Shown piece after piece: positions 25,181-37,200 of a stretch of 64,000 bases of DNA. Under the pieces are notes generated by a model that did not search any database, was not told the origin of the DNA, and saw only the letters and a program-made list of their open reading frames with translations. The stretch is from NCBI GenBank assembly GCA_036897445.1, contig JAYMTL010000099.1:1-64000 (forward strand), written 5' to 3'. Origin of the DNA: Pelargonium tetragonum. Its lineage: Eukaryota; Streptophyta; Magnoliopsida; Geraniales; Geraniaceae. The first letter of the stretch is position 1, and each line of letters begins with the position of its first letter. The position numbers and the translations under genes are program-made.

Positions 25181-27200
25181 TAACCTAACCGATAACCTTA
25201 CCTAACTTCAAGAGTACTAAAAAGGGTAAAGCAGACTCAACCTTTATCCTAGTTAGAGACTCCAGTTTAGGATTTCCTTGTGCAAGAGAGTAAAGAGCCC
25301 CTGTATTTGTTGAAAATTCCTTAGATTCATCTCTATTCCCAGGAGATTTAACAACTGAAATGAAAAGGAAAGAGCAAGTAACATGAAAAGAGACAATGCT
25401 CAACCGGACCCTACCCTACTAAGAAATTCCCTTAAATAAGAAAGCAACCCCGGCTAATTAGGATTCTTAATTTAGTAGCCACTCACGAACACTAGTAAGA
25501 AAGCTTTTTGTTAAGAATCTTTCCTGCAGTTTTCTATTAGTAAGTAAGATAAGCGCCTATAGTTTTCATTCCTATTCGTGTAGATTGGAAAAAGGGTTTT
25601 CAAGTAGAAACAAAAATAGGCTAATATGATATAGCCTAGAGTTATTAACTTATTAGGATAAGTACTCGTTCCCAGAGTTGTATAAAAAGGAATTTCTTCT
25701 CCAAGAAACAGCACTTCTAAAAAGTAGTTTAGAGGAACCGGAATAATGATAATGCGGGCTTCTTGACAAAGTACAATTCTTTCGAGAAAGCAGGCTTATT
25801 AGGGATCCTAAAGTAGGGAGAAGTAACAAATTCAGTAACACATAAGGAAGCTGTAGACACCCCTAGCCCTGAAAGATCCTTGTATAATATATTGGAAGTC
25901 AAATGCTCCTTAAAGGATAAGGAAAATAAAGCTTGTCAGAGTCTCGAAACTTAGTACAGAATCCTTGCTTGTACAGCATTTTGACCCCTCTGTAAAGTGA
26001 CTTTTCTTGCTTTTGAGGATACTTTTTTAACTATCCGGTTTTGTAGGAACATAAATTCTTAGCTCCAATGTGAGAAAGAGCCTCCACTAGGGATTCCCCC
26101 TTTTGTGTACCTGAACCTTATGATTTTTAGGTGCCTATAGCTGTGCTCTTGAATGGAAAAAGCCATTTTTCTATGTACTAGAATTCGCTAGCCTACCTTT
26201 TTAATACTTTATTCAGTCAAAACCTGAAGTAACTCTTATTGCAAAACCCTTACTCTGTAGAAACAAAACCTATAAGACCCCTAAGGGAATCCTAACTTAC
26301 TTACCGCTATAAGGGCTACTCTATTTTTTTAATCAGCTATACATGCCTTTACCCTGTTAACTAAGACTTTGGTTTTAGCCTAGGCTACTACTTTCAAGGT
26401 TATATGGACACCCCCGGAGTTCTTTTACGACATACTGTGGATTTAGTGGGGACATATATATTGAGTATAACCCAAACTTTTTGTAATTAAAAAGTGTCGG
26501 ATTTTCTAGGGAACCCCTATTTAGTTGTTTAGTATTCAGATAGTTTTCTGCGTATAGGATAATTCTAAATGAAATACACGAAAGGTGTTGAAATTGTTGA
26601 TACACGACGACCATATAGAGTTTAAAAAAGCAAAACGAAGAAATCGTAGAGCCAAAGAAGTTTCTTGCAAGGATTTTATGCACCACAAGTTTCTTCAAAA
26701 CTTCGTGTGGGCTTTCTTAGAAAATGTTGAAACTAAATAAGTATATAGAATAAGTGAGTAGTCTTTTATATACTAAAACCTTGGAAAAGGGTACAAAAGT
26801 CGGGGGAATCTACACGACAGTTGTTAAAGTTATAAAGCACGAAGTTTTTGTTTGGTACAAAGGAGGCCTTCTTTTTTGTTTTGATAGGTTCGATTGATAG
26901 AAGTTTAATTTACGTGTACTTTGTATAGATCTAAAGGAAGTTTCCTTCATTTTTATTCCCTATACTCTAGAGTTCAATAATTTTTTTATGCTAAAGAAAT
27001 ACCCCTATCCCTCTGAGATTAGTTCGAAGTTGGTTTAGGAATACCGGATAGGTTCAGGTTATACTTTTAGACCCGGTTAAAATGAAAAAGAGATTTGTTA
27101 TAGCCTTCTTATAAAAAGGGACTACAAGAAAGCTAGACATTTAAGCTATTCCTTTCCTTAAAGTTATCCATTAAAGTAAATAAAGTTAAGCTTACTTTGA
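25181..27200. other. AT-rich spacer, no gene called
   Basis: Several minus-strand open frames lie here: 25,185-25,403; 25,511-25,714; 25,653-25,841; and 26,375-26,698, the last being the longest in the window at 107 codons. None shows a recognisable motif, conserved spacing or neighbour relation. In DNA of this composition a frame of that length is expected about once in 64 kb. GC clusters reappear, for example near 26,089 and 26,508. Confidence 0.6.
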
Positions 27201-28318
27201 GCAAAGCTAATAGATAAAAGAAGATTTGCTTTCTAAGTATAAGAATAAGAGGGAATACCGGTCAAGCTACACCTTCCCTCCCTACTAACTATACCCTAAC
27301 TAGAAGTATATTAGTACAATACTATAACTACAATAGAACCCATAAGACAGTAACAACAGTAGCTACATTAACACCCCATAAGGCATTCCTCTCCCTTTCC
27401 TTCTTTCCTTACGCCTCCTTATCTCTTACTATAATAACTCTAATAAGAAAAGGTATAGCTCATATAATATAAATAAAACTAGTAAAGCAAATAGGAAAGA
27501 TAAATCAGAATCCAAAGCAAACAAATAAGAAGAAGTCATAAGCAAAAGAAGCAACAAAGAAAGATAAGCCTAAGTATAAGTCAAAGAAGGCAAAAGAATC
27601 TGAAGTTGATGTCTAATGCGCTCATGTACGTACTATTAATTACTACATGTATTTCACTTTGGGGGGAGGAGCAGGAAGCGCTTATACCTTCTATAATATG
27701 AATATGCATGTGCGTATGAGAGGGAGACTGTAGCTGTCGAAGCCCTAGCGAGGGAGGACAATGTATTATACCTGTTTAAATCAGTATCCGTACATGTATA
27801 CCCACCAGCCTATTACCTACTTGTTTTATTTGCTTTTTATTTATTATATATTTCTATTTCTTAGTTAGTTAGGTTTGCTTTATTTATAGGAGCTTTTAGA
27901 GTTAGGATAGGAGGAGAAGGAGATTATGTACTACTGTACTCTTGTTGTTAGGATATTCTGTAGCTAGTTTATTTACTTGTATTACTGTAGCTGTATTCTT
28001 GTAGATATTGTCTTAGGTTTCTTGTTGTTATAGTTCCTTGTACTTATTGGTTATAATACAACCGTAACCAGAGATTCAAAAAGTTACAAACAAAAGAGTA
28101 AGAGTTACTGGTCTAGACCAAGCTTTAAAAGATCCCCCTGAGTAGGTTTTTCTATCGAAAGCAAGACTAAGAAAGAATATTTAGTACTATGAACACACCG
28201 AACCTATGACTCAAGAAAAGTCAAATTCATATGAAATTTGCAAAATGTTAGATGCCCCGCCACAGGTAGAATTGCGTTTTTGACAAAACCTTTCGGAGCT
28301 AATATTTATAATTTATAA
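27201..28318. other. Mixed low-cluster segment, no gene called
   Basis: The left half (27,220-27,610) is A-rich on the plus strand, with Lys-coding runs ending at about 27,616, and shares ACAGTAGCTAC (27,356-27,366) with 7,596 and 17,368. A locally G-rich patch (about 27,655-27,770) carries AGCTGTCGA, also found twice in reverse complement at 3.1 kb. The right half (27,800-28,060) is T/G-rich, and its reverse complement resembles the 4-kb vocabulary (CAAGAATACAGCTACAG). No gene is recognised. Confidence 0.45.
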
Positions 28319-28828
28319 GTAGAAGACACCGATCGCGTAGTTCAAGAAGTTGATACAGCACTAATAAAGAGTAAGATACTAACTGGATTCCATGAATTTG
28401 GAGGGTTGCAAAAGATTGCTCGAAAAGAGAATTTTACTAAAGAGGGAGAGACTAAACAGGAGTTCTAGAAAAGAACAAAAGGTATCAGAGAAGAATCAAC
28501 TCACTTCCATCAAGTAAGGAGAATTGGTAGCCATCCTTATCTTCTTTATGTTTCGGGAAAGGTCCTATAAAAAACAAATAGCAACAGCGCTAACCAAGAG
28601 ACTTTCGCGAAGTTCATGTTTGAATGAAGTGATTTTGTGAAAAGTCTATGTCTTTTGAAGTGCGTTTCTCTTTTTCTTTTAGGAGTTACCAAGTCCTATC
28701 AGAAAGAAGAGGAAAGGTCAGAGATTCTTAGGTTGTTTCAAAAGTCACTATTATATAAATTTACTTTGAAATGGAAACCCTACTCAACGAAGAGAAAAAG
28801 AAAGATCCAAGACTATAATCGAGTATAA
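28319..28828 (+). other. Stop-poor frame, possible relic of an unrecognised gene
   Basis: One plus-strand frame runs for 170 codons with only three internal stops, where about eleven would be expected at this base composition. The translation is not simply low-complexity. It includes VEDTDRVVQEVDTALIKS near the start, LTGFHEFGGLQKIARKE after it, and a Lys/Arg-rich C-terminal tail ending at a TAA. The last 63 codons (28,637-28,828) are open, starting from a GTG. About 18 residues upstream of 28,319, in the same frame, also read plausibly (GRIAFLTKPFGANIY) before a stop. I do not recognise the family, and no RBS or conserved motif was seen. Given the number of frames in 64 kb, this could still be chance. 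The surrounding segment has few GC clusters, consistent with different ancestry. Confidence 0.3.
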
Positions 28829-31800
28829 GGATTTCCTATGCTTTTGAAAGCTTTTTTACTTACTTGCATTCTAGAATTTTCCTAGTTATTAGACCTTGAC
28901 AAAGAAGTTAGGCATATGCACAAAGAAACTAGCTAACTGAAATCAGATTGTAGGAAAGAATATAGGATAGTTTTTGGCTAAGATTAGTATACTGATATAG
29001 AGTAACAAACCGGGAATAAGACAGCAAGTACAAGTAGATGTTGGCTATAACGTAAGTAGGTATTATCTAAAATACTTCATAAAGAACCTTCGCCATGCTA
29101 CAGTCAGGTAAAACATTCTACTTTCTACTAACTATTAATACAATCTTGTAGAATATGTATAATATATCTCTCTGTTACTATCTAATAAAGAGCAATACAA
29201 TTAAACTATAATATAATACATTTTCCGAGGGTGTAAAAAAACTAATGCTCTGATGGAAATTCCTTTGTTATCAAAAACTTAGACAACTGCACAGGTTTAT
29301 CCGTGAACCTTCGTAAAGTTCTATTTTCTTTACTTTACTCTTTACTAAAGGTTACTTTATCCCTTTCTTTGGGTTAAATCCGGTATAATATAAACTTCAG
29401 GAGAAGCTCTAATCCCTCAATTACTAGTCTAAAAAAAGCTACCTACCAAGTCCTTCCATAAAGTAAGACTAAATATTGATTGGATACAGAGTAGCTTTTT
29501 GACTTTTAAAGGGCTTACTTGGGGAGTTCTAGCATATTCCTATATACTGCTAAAGAGTTTCCTTGTTTTAATGCTAAAATTACCCTCTATTTAGTTACTT
29601 TTGTTATCGTTATCGGATTTTTTATAGTCCATTCCTTTGTAATAGACTTTAGCTCTCCAAATAAAGACTCAGCCTAACCGGTAGCTTAGTTAGTACAATA
29701 CTAAAAGTCTTTAAAAAGCTTTAGTTGATTTAAGGAATTCTCGGAATTGAAATACTCAGATAGAAAATCTTGTTTCATTTTAATTTAATGTGGTAACCAG
29801 CCAGATTCTGCCCAGCAGGATAAATTTTATTGCTTGAAAAGAGGACGCTTTAGGCTTTACGTAATTGATATGAAAAATTCACCGAGTCCTTTTTGGATTA
29901 AGAATATTTAATAGAAAGACTCCCCTTTCCTACACATTAACCAAAGAAAGCTTATTGGTTTACACTTTTTAAGGCTTCCTCTCTTATATTAGAATTCTTT
30001 GCTTTAGGATTTTTTACTTGAGAATCTATTGGAGACATATGCCATTTAATAAAAAGAAAAAGGGGGTTTCTTTTTACTAGCCTATCCTAAACTTACAAGA
30101 AAATAAGGTGTTTATGAGAAAGGAGTATGTACTTTTGTACTGAGATGTTTACTTATATTCTATTTTTCTAACTACTATTCCTTGATTTGACTCTAGAAAT
30201 TTATAATGGACAGGATTATTCTTACTTGAGTAGTCAATTTACTACGTATAAATTAAGAATGATTTTTATAGGAACGGCCCCAACTTACTTTCGAAAAGGT
30301 GTGTCGCTTTCGCTCGAGTGTAAATTACATTTATATTTCTTAGCTATCTTTTCACATCTAGATTCTTGAACATAAAGATATTGATTTGTTTCATAAAAGC
30401 TGGCCGGTTTAGAATTTAGGAGACCCCCTGTTTAACTGCACACCACTTAACTTATAAAGAATTTAAAGTAAATAGAGAATAGCCCGCATAAGCCTAGCAT
30501 CTAAATGAAAAATCTTAGTTATTGGACTCCACTTAAAGAATAAAAAATTCCTATTGAAAAAAGGGTGTAGGAAAGAACTTATATTTATATGTTTGTTGTG
30601 ATCCAAATAACAGAAAAGTTAACTATATTCATCTAGATTTAACCCCTTTGAGGTTACCGGTAATTAAAAGTCAAAAAAGGATCCCATCCCTTCTCGAAGC
30701 TAGGTTTGGCTTTTAATAGGAAGGAGCCCGCTACATTTAAATGCAAGACCCGGAACTCAAGAATCTTTACTAAATTAAAGTGAGTAGAGATTTTAGTGTC
30801 TAAAAACCGAACCTCTATTCTTACCCCGGGATAACTATTTGCTCTATCTAAGCTTTTTATAAAGCCCCTTTTCTTTCATATAATTTGACTCCAAAGATTA
30901 ATTTAATATCCACACATCTACCACAAACTTCATAGATTAATTTAGAACCCCTTGGAAGAAATTTAAGCCAAAGTTAGTGGAAGAGTTCTGTATCTTTAAT
31001 GTAGTGCTACCCGTTTTATTAAAAAACCCATTTTGAAAACTCCGGCAGTAGAATTAAACAAAGTGAAACTTATAATTGCTAACCCGAGTTTTAGAATGAC
31101 CTAAAAAAGGTTTCCCTTTTATGATTAAGTAATCTGGAAAGTCTGACTAGGCATATACCGAGCAATAGCTTAACTTTAATTTATAGTCTTTTTGTATTCT
31201 TACTCTTTCTTTTTACTTTTATTAGAAATTCCCTAAGCGGGGCTTTTACCGATTAGAACCTCTAATGAAAGGTCTGTCATATCAGCTCTTTGTTATAAAT
31301 ACAGAAGTTGATCAAATTTCGAAAAGAAGACTTGGGATTTTTATTAAATTTAAATAGAGTTTTGTGTCATTTTCGATAGAAGCAATACTGTTAAGACTCT
31401 CCTTTTTGAAAAAAAGAGCAAGTCCCTATAGTTTTAAACCATTTAAGCCCCATAAGTTACCGCGGGGATTCTTTATTCACCCTCTATTCAGCGAAGAGCC
31501 TCCTACAAAGAGTAGATCCTACACTACGCATCTACCATTTATCTTGTCATTTTGTCCATATCAAGTACACAAGACACTCTTAGTAGTCAGAATTCCCTGT
31601 GATTTAACCCGACCCCTTTTTTCAGAGTCTTAATCCGCTAAACTTCATAAGCCTTAAACTCCCCTAGGCAAATCCAATTCGTGAATAAAAAAACTTCTTT
31701 ATTATTGGCTTGACTTTCTCTCTCAGCTCGCACCTATCCTGCTTTCTGCGATTACTCCAAGGTTCCTAAGGGTTGCTCTCTATAGCAAAAGATAATATAT

Positions 31801-34143
31801 GAATAAACCTTACGAATCCAGAATTCTCGGGCTTAGCAAATAAAAATAAACAGACTCAAGTTATAATTCGTTTTCGTTTTACACCTAATTTCTGGGAGGT
31901 TATCCACAAGATTTCCGCTAGGCAAAATCCTTTTTATAAAGAAAATGAATTAAGGATACTTATTAACGTAAATGCCGAGGGTTCCTAAGTCAGTAATTAA
32001 AAAGTACTAAAGGCAACAAGTTACCTACCCTCGCGCTACCGCGTATAAAAGTACAAAGCTGCGCTCTTTGATTGTAAACACAAAACTCCTCAGTTAAGCA
32101 AAACCTTGAGTTAGAGCCTTCTACCCTAACCCCTCGTTCAATTTACAAGGCATTTCTTTGTTTTGTCAAAGTATATACGTACGATCCCTTGAAAAACTCA
32201 GCTACCAAAGAGCTCTTACGAGGGTTTTAAACCTCAAAGTCTTTTCCCATTTTGAACCACTAAGAGCATTTGATTTGTACCAAAGTACAAACTTAACTAT
32301 TTGGATATGCATAAAAATCATCTATTCAGATTTAGAGAGCTCCTTTTGTGTAACTATTCATAAGGTCCCATAAAGGCGAGGCTAATGTACATAAATTTCC
32401 TATCTAATTACAAGAAACCTTTCTCTTCTTATATTTAGGAAGGCAGTAACAGGTGCACAAGAGATCTATAAATATGGCGGCTTAATGAGGGCCTTTATTC
32501 TTAAGTCATTTTCTGGGAAAGTGGGGCTATTCAAAAAATAGAATATATAAGAAATCGCACGCAAAATAGGTAGGAGATAAAAAAAACCTTACCGTACTAA
32601 AGTACCTCCCTGTTTTAGACAATCCACCCTTTATTCAAAAGAAACCCTTTCCTATTGACCCGGGGACTTTTCGGATATATAGACTGGGAGTCCCTTGAAT
32701 TTAGCTCCCGTTTCGTAGTAAAAAAGGAAAGGAATTTTTTAAGAGAGGCAAAGCTAAGAGTTAAGAAAATACATAGACGAAGCAAATTAAATAGGGGCTT
32801 ACGTTAGTAGACGTATTCTTACTTAATTTCAGTAATTTAAAGAAGGTAAGCTCCTTGTGATCCTTAACAAAGTTTATTAGGAAGCACTTTAAGTATATTT
32901 GTTACTTAAAACTTCTTTATTCGGGGTCAGGAGACCCCTTGTTTCCTGCATAGTAAGGCCTTATTTATTCCTTAGTAGGAACCTCTTTTTTATAGGGAGA
33001 CATGGGAGATGTTGTAGAAAACCTAAGGTGCGATAGCCCTGAAATTACTTTCTTCTGAGAGGAATCGCAAGCGTATGACTATATATATAAAAGAATAGGG
33101 TGCGAAAAAACCCAAGTAATGAAACAAGTAAAGACCTTAAAAGCGCTGGACTACCTAAATAGATAAAGTATGTACATAACCATTAAACGCAAAAGTTAAC
33201 GTATGCCCTGGAATTATCCGGTTTCTATTGGTGTAAATTAAAACTCTACAGCGCACCTGTCTAGTACTAGAAGTCCTTTTTCCTCAGTTCTGTAACTTTC
33301 AATTTTTATAAAAAGTTCTTGCATTGTACCTAAGGTTTGGGCCTGGGTTAACCGCAAAAATTCTTCCGGGAAGGTTATATTTACTCAATTCAAAAAGAAG
33401 CCTCTAAGTATAATAAGCGCAGTATAATACAAAAGAATTTCAGTTTTAACCGGGAATATTAAAGGCCAAGCTGCTTTTACTTTGTCCTAGATTAAGTGTT
33501 ATCTTTAGTTTTTATCGTATATAGTATTAGCTTAAAGAAGTCCTAAATTCCCAACTCATTAAGAGTACTTGTAACATGACACTCTCAAAAGAGATAAATA
33601 ATCTAGAAAGTGCTTTGTATTATATAAAAAGGCTTAAGTTCCTTAGTACAAATAGCAATCCCTTTTTGTTTGAGTTCTATAACTAGATTTTTTAGGAATC
33701 CCGCTCTCTTTTTATATTTTCTTTGGTAAAGCCATAATAGAGATTCCTATTAGAATCTTACGTATTTTGACAAGGCTTTTTTTGGGCTTGCAATTAAGGT
33801 TGAAGAGTTCCGTATTTCTCAGTAAAGGGGCTCTTGGTGCCATTATGGGCCCCCTTTTTATCAGTGCTTTAAGGTCCGCTCAAGTTACATTTGGGTGATC
33901 TTTATAAGTTTAGTAAAAGGTAATAATAGAGGGCTGGTCTAGGAGAATTAGAACCTGTAAGTTTTGGTTCAAAAGCAGGGAGCGGGTTCTTTTGGGGAGT
34001 TTAGTCCAAATCTCGGCCATTACTTGGATATTCCGCTGAGATAGAAATACCCTTTTAAACAGTATAAGTAAAATGGAGATTGGCTGTATAGGTAAGAAAG
34101 TTAAGAGTGGTATTATCCTTAACAACTATGACAATCCATAGGG

Positions 34144-34169
34144 CTTTATCTTAATATTTTTATTTATTA
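34144..34169 (+). repeat. 26-nt dispersed repeat (copy 1)
   Basis: It matches 46,523-46,548 at 25 of 26 positions, in the same orientation, 12.4 kb apart. The sequence begins CTTTATCTTAATA and ends TTTATTTRTTA. It is AT-rich, but the length and near-identity exceed chance expectation. Confidence 0.75.
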
Positions 34170-34194
34170 AACATTCACTATCTAATAATACTAA

Positions 34195-34206
34195 TATACT
34201 AGTATA
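34195..34206. repeat. TATACTAGTATA perfect palindrome
   Basis: A 12-bp perfect palindrome inside a run of ACTA/TACT words about 25 bp after the 26-nt repeat. It may simply reflect local simple-sequence growth. Confidence 0.6.
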
Positions 34207-37200
34207 CTAGGGAAAAGCTTTGGTAAGAAGGGGCGCTTAGATTGGAATCCCCAACTAGGAGCTAGGGGTTATAGAAACTTTAATATTATAGGCTTTGGCG
34301 GGTAGGGTATTATATAATAAGTAGTAAGATTTTTAATCTAATCTTAGGAGTGCCCCGGGTTTTTCAGAACCTGGAATTCTTTTCTTCTTTATTTACTAAC
34401 ATTTTGTTCCTCTGTATCAGAGGACTCCCTACTTAACTACACTACTTAAAGCTAATACAGAAATAAGTAATCCCTAAGCCGAGAGTATAAATCTACAACC
34501 AACCCCACCTTTGTTAGATCATATTAAGAGAAAAAGATTGAATGAGGTTTAACTTCTCAATTCAATAGAGAATATAAAATTATACCTAAGTAACAGACAA
34601 CCCATTTTATATACTGTCCAGAAAAGTATAAGCCAAGGTATTCTCTCTCTATATGCGCTCTAAGAACGAACTACTTACTTAGGTGTTAAAGTAAAATATA
34701 GGTGACATCTACCCAAGCACTCTCTGAAATGTATATACTGCTTCGAAAAGGACTTTACTCGCATTCTAGGGAACTCCTACGACTCAGATCAGAAATGACC
34801 GCACCTGGCACCGGGGAAGATAATAAAAGAAAGATTTTGTGGGTTATATTGCAAGAAGTTGATGATTATGGAATAAAAAGAATATACTTGTGTTACAAAA
34901 GGGGATTCGCTCGTATCTTCCAACGAGGGCTTAGATTAAAATCCAAGGTGTACTTAATATTTCTATAAGGACTACTTATGCAATCTAAAAAAGGAGGGGG
35001 CGACTCGAATACAAAGCTTACTATCTATACTAAAAAGAATTTCTAAATCAACTAATTCCGTATTTCCCGGTTCTGGGCTAAAGGAGAATCCATAAGTCTT
35101 TATTCATTACACAGTATGGTTACAACCATTATTTAGTTTAGTAAGAAGCCTCTCTACTTCCAATAAAGACTTACGAAAAGAATTAAGGATTCATTAGAAC
35201 AACCCCGGAATTATTACCTGGAATGTCCTTTTATAGAGGTTTGGGTACCCTTTTAGCTGCTTTTTTTACACATCTGAATTTACGATTTTGTACAAGTTTT
35301 TCCTTATTCACTTCTTATGAAACTGCTCCCTTTGTTATATTCTTGGGATTATAGCGAGGATAGAAAGTTCCCTTCTAATTATAGACTCACCCTGCCTTTT
35401 CTCATCAGAAGCTGCAACAAGAGACTTCTTTGATTTAGTTGATTCTCGTCCAAAAAAGCTAAAAGAAAATTCCTAACGAAGAAGAAACTTATAACATACT
35501 TTCTAGAAAGCAGTAAAATAAGTCAAACATTTTTGAGTGTAAAGTCTTATATCTGGAATCGAGAGGGAATTTAATTAAAATCTTAATTTGATACTGAGCA
35601 GGGCCCGTTAGTCGGCTTTGAACTTGCAAGAATACGGATATTTAAGCAGGTGGGAAAAACTTTGTAAAAGATAGAATTTGAGTATGTGTCTCGTAGAACT
35701 CCTTGTTTATTTGCTTGTTTTGGCAATTTTCTTCATGTAAATGGCAGCATTATTCTTTACGAGTTAGCACTTGACAAACTAGAAGCCCCGCAGAAAGATA
35801 TTCGGAATTTTTAGTCCCGGTAATTGAAGGTAGAAAAGGAAAGCTTTTACATATTTACGCTAAAAAAATAATGTGGAGAATCTCAGAATAGGGCATATAA
35901 CAAACTGGGTAGTAAAATCTAAGTTTTTTAATAGACGTCGCAAGCAGAGACCCAAGTTTTCTAGGCATTTAACCTCTTTTGAAAGGATTTCTAGCACAGG
36001 TTGCATCTCTTTACTCGGGCACCTTTAAGTATTACATGAGCTCGGGAAACTTACCGGGATACAGATTTAGTCAGTTAAATCTTGTTTACTACAGCCCTAC
36101 ATTCTCTTTTGCATTATGCAGAGGGAAATCTAACTAACATATCCAGGCAGAGTCTTAGATTAAGTGCAAATAGGGATCTTTCTTTTCCTTTGGGGAGAAC
36201 TTTTTGATAACTAAACTCCGCTTACGCAATGAGCCTAGAGGAATTCCCGAACGGTTTGTCTTTTTTAAGGTAGTCTATACAAGAGAATCCCAAATTTCTT
36301 CCCTTCTATATTTTGTATATAACGAAAAGAGTCTAAATTTCACTCTAATTTAAGCCAAAGTAGAACTATTTAAGGGTTCCGGACATCGTCCTCAAGAGCG
36401 GGCTTATTTAATAAGTAGTTACTAAACATGACTTGCCCTCGTTAATTTTTGTTAGTCCTATGCTTTAACGAACTTATGTTGAAAAGTCTTTTTTTTATCC
36501 TAGGAAGTCTTGGAAATAAAGGTAACGAAGTTAAACTTGATAAAGACCTTCTTTACTAGTAGGACAAAGGGAGAGGTTCAAGAACAGATTTACCTACGAG
36601 AAATCCTTTGGAATGCGTACCTTTTCAAATAATTAAGAATATATAGGAGAAAAAGAGTAACAAAGCTATCCTTTGAACTTACTAAAGAACCACTCTATAC
36701 AAGTCCTAACACTAGCTTGAAATAGAATAAATATCTGAGGCAGGGTTCCCTCTAGAATCTCTAGTTGAGTACGGGTTCTCTTTAAGGGTATCCTCCAGAA
36801 ACTTGAATAGTCAAAAGAAAAATTCAATATGCGGGATTATGACTTTTTGAAAGAGAACTTTAAAAACACGGTTAAAGGATTCTTCGTATTCAAAAAATCT
36901 CTTATATAGAAGTGCACTTCTTTTTCCTAGTAGAAACAAGGTTCTCTTGGGGCCCTCTTGTCTTTAAAACGGGTAAAACTGAAATTGAATCCAAGAGTAA
37001 CCGCAGGTTCAAATACTAGAGACTTTTTTCGGGTATTTAAGAGCCTTACACAAGAAGAAAGTTTCCTTAAGAGTGATTCGGGGACTTCTCTATATATTAA
37101 CAAAAGGGATCCCTTACCAGATTAAAGGAGAGACTATCTTCCTTAAGTTCTCCTATAGAAATTTCTTTACGGGGGTCTAGTCAGGGATTGGCCCGACACC

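Noticed and set aside
26375-26698. Longest open frame (107 codons, minus strand)
   Set aside because: No recognisable motif or membrane/domain pattern, no neighbour context, and its length is what chance predicts for 64 kb at this composition.
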